17,324 nt of DNA from Nanobdellota archaeon. GTDB taxonomy: Archaea > Nanobdellota > Nanobdellia > Pacearchaeales > GW2011-AR1. The translations under genes were made by a program, and so were the position numbers. The stretch covers positions 1 through 17,324 of the forward strand of contig DAOWJK010000044.1 in assembly GCA_030640395.1 (NCBI GenBank). Direction: 5' to 3'. Under the pieces are notes generated by a model. The model was not told the DNA's origin. It was given only the letters and a program-made list of their open reading frames with translations, and did no database searches. Positions 12,470 through 17,324 of this stretch are shown piece after piece. Positions within the stretch are counted from its first letter, which is position 1. Each line of letters opens with the position of its first letter.

Positions 12470-14356
12470 ATGATGGATATTTTAAAAAACATAATAGAAC
12501 AGCTTCATGGAGATATAACTGACGCTGGATTTGAAGGAGCAAATATAGTTCTTTATACTAATAACGAGAAGTTTTTCAAGGAAGGCGAGCCAAAAATAAA
12601 AGAAATAGTGAATGAAATAAAAAAAAGAGTTGAACTAAGAGTAGACCAGAAAATTCTTCCAGACCAGGAAAAAGTTGAGAAAGAAATAAGGGAGATTGTT
12701 CCGGAAGAAGCAGAAATAACAAATATCATTTTTGATTTTCACAGGAGCATTGTTATAATAGAAGCAAAAAAACCAGGCATGGTTATAGGAAAACAAGGTT
12801 CTATTTTGGAAGAGATAAGGCGAAAAACTTTATGGACTCCTCAAATTCAAAGGTCGCCTGCAATAAAAAGTAAAATCACAGAAAACATCAGGGAAGTGCT
12901 TTATGCAAATAACAACTATCGGAGAAAATTCCTTAACTTAATCGGGCAAAAAATTTACAAAGGATGGAATCCTGAAAAAACAAAAGAATGGATTAGAATA
13001 ACTTTTTTAGGAGGAGCAAGACAGGTTGGAAGAAGTTGCATGCTTTTGCAAACCCCGAATTCAAAAATTCTCCTTGATTGCGGAATAGATGTTGCTTCGC
13101 ACGGGCAGGATAAATTCCCTGTTTTAGATGTCCCGGAATTTGATATAGCTAATTTAGACGCAGTAATAATAAGCCACGCGCACCTTGACCACGTCGGGCT
13201 TTTGCCTTATTTGTACAAGATGGGTTACAAGGGACCAGTGTACATGACAACTCCGACAAGAGATATTGCAGCGCTGTTATCTTTGGATTTTATCGGCGTC
13301 GCTTACAAGCAAGCCGCAGCTCCATTGTTTAGTTCAAAAGATATTAAAGAAATGGTAAAGCACAGCATCTGCTTAAACTACAACGAAGTCACAGACATAA
13401 CCCCCGACATAAGATTAACATTTTACAACGCAGGTCATGCCCTCGGCAGCGCAATGACTCATTTGAACATTGGAAACGGCGCGCACAACCTGCTTTACAC
13501 AGGAGACTACAAATACGGGAAGTCAAGATTATTAGACCCTGCAATAACAACTTTCCCGAGGGTTGAAACAGTAATAACAGAATCAACTTATGGTTCAAAA
13601 TACGACATCCTCCCGCCGCGAAAAGATTCAGAAGAAGAACTCCTGGATTTAATCAGCAAAACAATTGAAAGAGACGGAAAAGTTTTAATACCAGAATTAG
13701 GTTTGGGGAGAGCCCAGGAAACAATGCTCATTTTAGAAGACGCAATGAAATCCGGGAAAATAAAAAACGTCCCCATTTACATAGACGGCATGATTTGGGA
13801 CATCAACGCAATACACACTGCCTACCCTGATTTTTTAAGCGGGCAGGTCAAGTCCTCGGTTTTCCAGGACAAAAATCCTTTTGTCTCAGACACATTCTTA
13901 AGAGTTGGTTCTTCTCAGGAAAGAAAAAAAGTCATTGAAGCCGGGCCCTGCGTAGTTCTTGCCACATCAGGTATGCTCGTGGGCGGGGCATCAGTTGAAT
14001 ACTTCAGGGAGTTTGCAGGAAACAAAAACAACTCAATAATTTTTGTCTGTTATCAGGGTGTTGGTTCTTTAGGAAGGCAGGTTCAGGACGGGATTAAAGA
14101 AACAAAAATGATTGTGGACGGGAAAGAAGAAATAGTCCAGGTGAATATGGAAGTCAACACAGTTGCAGGGCTCACTGCTCATGCAGGAAGAAACGAAATA
14201 ATTTCTTTTTTCAACAACATGCGGCCAAAACCAAAAAGAATAATAATCAACCACGGCGAAGTTTCAAAATCCCTGGACCTGGCTTCTGCACTTTACAAAT
14301 TAAACAGAGTTGAGACAAATGTTCCAAGGGGTTTGGAAACTTTGAGGTTGAGGTAG
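12470..14356 (+). CDS. fttA: aCPSF1/FttA transcription termination ribonuclease (KH + beta-CASP)
   Basis: This 628-residue protein has the full archaeal CPSF1 layout. Residues 1-145 hold the two N-terminal KH-like domains, with a KH loop VIGKQG at 105-110. The metallo-beta-lactamase domain follows with FLGGARQVGRS, H236-A-H-L-D240-H241, His323 in AGHALGS and Asp346 in YTGDYKYG. Within it sits the beta-CASP insert (TESTYGS, PELGLGRAQE, ATSGML), and AGLTAHAGR and INHGE close the protein. In the family it cleaves nascent RNA at U-rich sites and drives transcription termination together with Spt4/5. Starts at 12467 (TTG) and 12473 (ATG) are also in frame; none has a good Shine-Dalgarno, and no TATA box lies 26 bp upstream. 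It is therefore probably expressed from a long leader that includes the hairpin region. The C-terminal two thirds uses G/C-richer codons than the KH part. Confidence 0.95.
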   Translation: MMDILKNIIEQLHGDITDAGFEGANIVLYTNNEKFFKEGEPKIKEIVNEIKKRVELRVDQKILPDQEKVEKEIREIVPEEAEITNIIFDFHRSIVIIEAKKPGMVIGKQGSILEEIRRKTLWTPQIQRSPAIKSKITENIREVLYANNNYRRKFLNLIGQKIYKGWNPEKTKEWIRITFLGGARQVGRSCMLLQTPNSKILLDCGIDVASHGQDKFPVLDVPEFDIANLDAVIISHAHLDHVGLLPYLYKMGYKGPVYMTTPTRDIAALLSLDFIGVAYKQAAAPLFSSKDIKEMVKHSICLNYNEVTDITPDIRLTFYNAGHALGSAMTHLNIGNGAHNLLYTGDYKYGKSRLLDPAITTFPRVETVITESTYGSKYDILPPRKDSEEELLDLISKTIERDGKVLIPELGLGRAQETMLILEDAMKSGKIKNVPIYIDGMIWDINAIHTAYPDFLSGQVKSSVFQDKNPFVSDTFLRVGSSQERKKVIEAGPCVVLATSGMLVGGASVEYFREFAGNKNNSIIFVCYQGVGSLGRQVQDGIKETKMIVDGKEEIVQVNMEVNTVAGLTAHAGRNEIISFFNNMRPKPKRIIINHGEVSKSLDLASALYKLNRVETNVPRGLETLRLR

Positions 14357-14378
14357 AAATAAATAATTTAAAGGTTTT

Positions 14379-14386
14379 GAGGTGAG
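14379..14386 (+). promoter_or_regulatory. Shine-Dalgarno site of the DUF4258 gene
   Basis: GAGGTGAG, one of the few strong Shine-Dalgarno matches in this largely leaderless window, ends a few bases before the ATG at 14390. It suggests this pair is translated from a transcript with a leader, possibly by read-through from aCPSF1. Confidence 0.55.
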
Positions 14387-14389
14387 ATA

Positions 14390-14599
14390 ATGGAAATAAT
14401 TTTTACAGAACATGTTAAAGATAGAATTAGAAAAAGGAAAATAAGTGAGGACGAAATAATTAATACAATTAAGTATGCTGAGAAAACAGATAAACGAGGC
14501 AGCAAATATTTTGCTAAAAAAAATATTGAAAGGGGAAAAATAGAAGTAGTTTACACAAGAGATAAATATATAAAGATTGTAACTGTTTATTGGATATGA
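14390..14599 (+). CDS. DUF4258 protein, probable toxin of a toxin-antitoxin-like pair
   Basis: This 69-residue basic protein begins MEIIFTEHVKDRIRKRKISEDEI and ends with a strand-rich KIEVVYTRDKYIKIVTVYWI. The pattern FTEHvxxRixxRxI...I.....yG.kYfak is that of DUF4258, a small family with a RelE/BrnT-like appearance that often sits beside DUF2283. The conserved His8, Arg12 and Arg14-Lys15 region could form an RNA-binding or active site. Activity is not established for the family as far as I know. It has a strong Shine-Dalgarno site and overlaps the next gene by ATGA. It lies just after the aCPSF1 stop, on the same strand. Confidence 0.7.
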   Translation: MEIIFTEHVKDRIRKRKISEDEIINTIKYAEKTDKRGSKYFAKKNIERGKIEVVYTRDKYIKIVTVYWI

Positions 14600-14805
14600 A
14601 AATAACATTTGATAAAGAAGCTGATGCAGTGTATATTGAATTTAGCAGCGGAGAATTTGCCTCAAACAAAAAAATTGATGATAATACAATTATAGATTTA
14701 GATAAAGAAGGAAATATTTTAGGAATAGAAATCCTTTCTGTAAGTGAAACAATGCCTAATGATTTTCTTTCTAATGTAACTATTCAAAATCTTGTTTCTG
14801 CTTGA
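14596..14805 (+). CDS. DUF2283 protein, probable antitoxin partner
   Basis: This 69-residue acidic protein starts MKITFDKEADAVYIEFSSG and contains DDNTIIDLDKEGNILGIEIL. That is the DUF2283 pattern: a YDxxxDaLYI-like N-terminus followed by a DxdxxGxivGIEIL turn. The family is a small beta-rich domain commonly encoded next to DUF4258. The start at 14596 is chosen because its ATG overlaps the TGA of the DUF4258 gene (ATGA). A TTG at 14590 is also in frame. The acidic charge complements the basic upstream partner, as in toxin-antitoxin pairs. Antitoxin function is inference. Confidence 0.75.
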   Translation: MKITFDKEADAVYIEFSSGEFASNKKIDDNTIIDLDKEGNILGIEILSVSETMPNDFLSNVTIQNLVSA

Positions 14806-14834
14806 GGGTTGGTTTGAGTTAGGGGAAGGGAAAG

Positions 14835-14842
14835 TTTAAAAA
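14835..14842 (+). promoter_or_regulatory. TATA box of the membrane protein gene at 14864
   Basis: TTTAAAAA is centred about 26 bp upstream of the ATG at 14864, a leaderless spacing. Confidence 0.5.
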
Positions 14843-14863
14843 CATGCACCCCTTTTAATTTTT

Positions 14864-15265
14864 ATGGGAATTTTATCAATGATAAATACAATTGTCTTAA
14901 CTTTTATTTTAGCCGAATTAATAATAACAATTGTATTTACTAAAAATTGGAAATTTCGTTTTAATAAAGTAAAAGGTCACCCACAATTAACCCCCTTTTC
15001 TAAAACTTGGAAAGTCGTTTCGGTAACCTTGCTTTTAACTCTTATAATTCTTCCAGTTTTAGATTATTTGCTTTGGCCACAAATAAATGGATTAATTGAA
15101 AAATTTGGAATTTATCAATGGAATCTTTTGTTCCTTCTTTTACCTATCGCTTACTTATGGACAGAAAAAAGAATTGTCGGTAGAAAATGGAATAAATATG
15201 ATTTTATTCCTACCTCAATTTCTTTTATTTCCTTAGTTGTGGGAATACTGGTTTATGTTTATTAA
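14864..15265 (+). CDS. Four-helix integral membrane protein of unknown function
   Basis: This 133-residue protein has about four hydrophobic segments, near residues 6-26, 50-70, 84-100 and 113-133. A basic loop lies after the first (KNWKFRFNKVKGH) and another between the third and fourth (EKRIVGRKWNKYD). The positive-inside rule places both loops in the cytoplasm. The second helix ends in a LDYLLW turn. I recognise no family. It is upstream of two Cys-rich anchored proteins on the same strand but has a separate TATA box, so joint function is only suggested by adjacency. Met6 is an alternative start; TATA spacing favours 14864. Confidence 0.6.
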   Translation: MGILSMINTIVLTFILAELIITIVFTKNWKFRFNKVKGHPQLTPFSKTWKVVSVTLLLTLIILPVLDYLLWPQINGLIEKFGIYQWNLLFLLLPIAYLWTEKRIVGRKWNKYDFIPTSISFISLVVGILVYVY

Positions 15266-15273
15266 ACAATAAA

Positions 15274-15282
15274 CTTTTAAAC
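15274..15282 (+). promoter_or_regulatory. TATA box of the Cys-rich gene pair
   Basis: CTTTTAAAC is centred about 25 bp upstream of the ATG at 15303. Confidence 0.5.
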
Positions 15283-15302
15283 TTCTTTTATTTTATTATT
15301 TT

Positions 15303-15530
15303 ATGATATATAAAAAAGCAGGAGCAGGAATTGCAGTATTTATAATAATTCTTTTAATCTTATTAGGTGTTGCAGCATTTTTTATTATAAATTCAGGGGC
15401 TTTAGAAAAGGTAGTAGACCCTTGTGAAAGAGAATTTTCAGATTGTAATCACGCTTGTGGAGAAGGACTTTTAAGTAGTGTGTGTAAAGAAAAATGTTCT
15501 TATGATTATAGGAAGTGTAAAAATGGCTAA
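15303..15530 (+). CDS. Small membrane-anchored protein with six symmetrically spaced cysteines
   Basis: This 75-residue protein has a basic start (MIYKKAG), one hydrophobic anchor at about residues 9-30, and a 35-residue outer part. Cysteines fall at 41, 48, 52, 61, 65 and 72. The spacing x6, x3, x8, x3, x6 is a mirror image about the central loop. This suggests two antiparallel helices pinned by disulfides, like helix-hairpin-helix proteins with twin CxnC motifs. Such disulfides imply an extracytoplasmic location. Family unknown. The gene overlaps the next one by 8 nt, so they are co-translated and probably act together. Confidence 0.65.
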   Translation: MIYKKAGAGIAVFIIILLILLGVAAFFIINSGALEKVVDPCEREFSDCNHACGEGLLSSVCKEKCSYDYRKCKNG

Positions 15531-16017
15531 AAAGAAAAATAATAATCTTGGGTATATTTTTGGAAGCGTCGTAATTTTCGTAATGATTTTATTATCTTTA
15601 AATTTTATTTCTGCAAGAAGTTGTACTTATTCTTATGAATGTTCAAATGGGGGAGATCCGTGGGCAGTTACGAGTACTACTGCAAAATATCAAAAATGTG
15701 AAAATGGAGTTTGTGTTGAAAAAACAATGAATATTGAATGTAAACAAGATAGTGATTGTAGAGATAAATATGGGGGAGGTGTTTGTGATTTAGCTTTAGT
15801 CAATTTTGGAAATTGTGTGAACATTCCCTCGGCAGAATGTGGGGATGGAACTTGTCAACCAAGTGAAACAAAATCAGGATGCCCCCAAGATTGTGATATA
15901 GATTGGAAAATAAGACAAATTAATAATCAAAATTCTTCAACCAATACTTTACTAATTATAGGAGCAATAATCATTGGATTCATTGCATTAGCAATAATAT
16001 TAAAAAAGAAAAAATAA
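15523..16017 (+). CDS. Secreted Cys-rich protein with C-terminal membrane anchor
   Basis: This 164-residue protein has an N-terminal signal or anchor (KKK then hydrophobic 11-30) and an ectodomain with 12 cysteines (34, 40, 59, 64, 73, 79, 88, 98, 106, 111, 120, 124). A second hydrophobic helix at 143-160 ends in KKKK. Residues 106-124 contain CGDGTCQPSE and end CPQDC. This CGDGxC...E...CPxDC module is widespread in secreted proteins of DPANN archaea. The basic tail fits a stop-transfer that leaves the ectodomain outside. The start at 15523 is chosen over the longer frame from 15478 because the family-like signal begins here and the ATG overlaps the upstream stop. Function unknown: surface adhesion or redox protection are possibilities. 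Confidence 0.7.
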   Translation: MAKKKNNNLGYIFGSVVIFVMILLSLNFISARSCTYSYECSNGGDPWAVTSTTAKYQKCENGVCVEKTMNIECKQDSDCRDKYGGGVCDLALVNFGNCVNIPSAECGDGTCQPSETKSGCPQDCDIDWKIRQINNQNSSTNTLLIIGAIIIGFIALAIILKKKK

Positions 16018-16173
16018 AATGTCTGCAAGTTCAAATTGAAGCCATAATCGTTGATAAATTTGGTTGGGAACATAAATTACTTCTTGTTTCATGGCTTTGG
16101 AATGAAAATGATGGGCGGTTTTTTCACCCTTTTCTTACAGAATAATTCGTAATTTTCTTCCTTATCCTCCCAC

Positions 16174-17324
16174 TCAACCCTTCACAACAGCCAATGGTTT
16201 TAACCTCGCAACTTTCTTGCTGATTCCTAATTCATCAACAACTTTTATAACCTCGTCAACATCTTTGTAAACTTCAGGGGCTTCTTCTGACAAACACTTC
16301 CAGCTTCCTGACTTAACTTTAATTCCTTTTTCATCAAGCTCTTGCTTTACTTTTTCACCTTTGAATATTTTTGATGCTGCGCTTCTGCTTTTTATTCTCC
16401 CTGCCCCATGCACAGTTGAACCCCAGGTTAATTCTTCTGATTTTTTTGTTCCCACCAAAACATAACTCGCAGTTCCCATGCTTCCGGGAATCAAAACCGG
16501 CTGTCCTGTTTTTCTATAGGCAACAGGAATTTCTTTTCTGCCCGGGCCAAAACTCCGCGTCGCACCCTTCCTGTGAACACAAACTATTTTTTTCTCTCCC
16601 TCAACAACATGCTCCTCAAACTTTGCAATATTATGGCAAATATCATAAACAACATCTATTTTAATTTTTGGAAAAATATATTTCATTTCTTCTCTTATCC
16701 AATGGGTTATTAATTGCTTGTTTGCAAAAGCAAAATTCGCAGCAGCAGCCATTGCAGAAAAATAATCTTTTCCCAACTTGCTTTTTATCGGCGCATTAAT
16801 TAATTCCCTGTCAGGCAAATTCTTAAATCCATACTCGTTCTCCATCTTCTTAATGTAGTCAGAAGCCACCTGATGCCCCAATCCCCGTGAACCGCAATGC
16901 ACCATGATTGTAATCTGGTTTTTTTCCAGCCCAAATGTCCTGGCAATTTCCTCGTCAAAAATTTCATCAACATACTGCACTTCTAAAAAATGGTTCCCTG
17001 CTCCGAGAGTTCCCAACTGCCCAATGCCTCTTCTGATTGCTTTTTCCGAAACATTATCCACATCTGCCTGTTTCATGCATCCCTCTTCTTCCATGTGCAA
17101 GTAATCATCCTCCACCCCATAACCTTTTTCCACCATATATCTTGCTCCGCCTTTTAAAAGTTTTTTAAATTCTTCTTTAGTGATTTGAAACTTGCTTCCC
17201 CTGCCAACACCCGAAGGAATCTTTCTAAAAAGCGCCTCAGCAATTTTTTCCTGATTTCCTGAAATATCTTTTTTTGCCAGGTTTGTTCTCAGCAATCTAA
17301 CCGAACAATTAATGTCAAAACCCA
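16174..17324 (-). CDS. rtcB: RtcB tRNA-splicing RNA ligase, N-terminus cut by right edge
   Basis: About 382 of the usual 480 or so residues are visible, reading leftward from the edge. It starts mid-motif at GFDINCSVRLLRTNL, whose Asp and Cys are metal ligands. Then come GNHFLEVQ, MVHCGSRGLGHQV, HNIAKFEEH, and VHRKGATRSFG. The guanylylated histidine sits in VHGAGR (codon 16408-16410). The C-terminus LKPLAVVKG carries the conserved end lysine that contacts the guanine. In the family RtcB joins 2',3'-cyclic-phosphate or 3'-phosphate ends to 5'-OH ends with GTP and Mn2+, completing tRNA splicing (EC 6.5.1.8). No intein is inserted at the sites visible. The usual Gly after DINC is Ser here. An Archease gene is not in the window. 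The true start lies beyond 17324; the TTG at 17295 is internal. Confidence 0.96.
   Translation of the reverse strand, partial: GFDINCSVRLLRTNLAKKDISGNQEKIAEALFRKIPSGVGRGSKFQITKEEFKKLLKGGARYMVEKGYGVEDDYLHMEEEGCMKQADVDNVSEKAIRRGIGQLGTLGAGNHFLEVQYVDEIFDEEIARTFGLEKNQITIMVHCGSRGLGHQVASDYIKKMENEYGFKNLPDRELINAPIKSKLGKDYFSAMAAAANFAFANKQLITHWIREEMKYIFPKIKIDVVYDICHNIAKFEEHVVEGEKKIVCVHRKGATRSFGPGRKEIPVAYRKTGQPVLIPGSMGTASYVLVGTKKSEELTWGSTVHGAGRIKSRSAASKIFKGEKVKQELDEKGIKVKSGSWKCLSEEAPEVYKDVDEVIKVVDELGISKKVARLKPLAVVKG

Noticed and set aside
5124..16025. 11-mer TAAAATGTCTG directly at the stop codons of two membrane-protein genes (5124 and 16015)
   Set aside because: Similarity ends after 11 bases, and A-rich stop contexts make this a plausible coincidence.
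16100..16140. Terminator-like GGGCGG...CACCC plus T-run
   Set aside because: Only three G-C pairs form and the candidate lies inside an open frame; too weak to call.

Overview
This window looks like chromosomal DNA from an AT-rich archaeon. The evidence is a set of archaeal information-processing and proteolysis genes: proteasome alpha and beta subunits, the RNase P protein Rnp2 (Pop5), an archaeal RNase J, aCPSF1/FttA, Mre11-Rad50 and the tRNA ligase RtcB. Many genes have a TATA-like box centred about 25-29 nt upstream of the start codon, which is the spacing of leaderless archaeal transcripts. The small Cys-rich membrane-anchored proteins with a CGDGxC...CPxDC module, the tail-anchored Q/P-rich protein and the compact layout suggest a DPANN lineage such as Pacearchaeota or Woesearchaeota. 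That placement is inference; no rRNA is present to test it.

Layout, left to right. The 5' end of psmA runs off the left edge on the minus strand. Next, also on the minus strand, come a HEPN-type protein coupled to a small membrane peptide (230-897) and rnp2. A small unknown gene and RNase J follow on the plus strand (1307-3031). From 3082 to 5736 lie an FkbM-type methyltransferase, an unknown protein, a tail-anchored Q/P-rich membrane protein and a helical protein. The helical protein is in an operon with a stand-alone response-regulator receiver domain (5257-6193). Divergent from that operon is mre11-rad50 (6281-9494), which ends tail-to-tail with a large HExxH metallopeptidase (9491-11350).

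The metallopeptidase is divergent from psmB (11530-12189). Between psmB and aCPSF1 (12470-14356) lies a visibly GC-richer stretch of about 210 bp made of five consecutive inverted repeats. It is best explained as a structured RNA, either an independent ncRNA or the 5' leader of the termination nuclease. It is the strongest candidate in the window for something undescribed. Downstream are a DUF4258/DUF2283 toxin-antitoxin-like pair, a multi-pass membrane protein, two overlapping Cys-rich anchored proteins, and rtcB on the minus strand running off the right edge.

How the genes work together: four RNA-processing enzymes (RNase P subunit, RNase J, aCPSF1, RtcB) cover tRNA 5' processing, 5'-3' decay, transcription termination and tRNA splicing or repair. 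The two proteasome genes encode the complete 20S core but lie about 11 kb apart on opposite strands. Mre11-Rad50 form the double-strand-break resection complex. There are no tRNA or rRNA genes, insertion sequences or CRISPR arrays that I can see, and no gene-free stretch exceeds about 300 bp.
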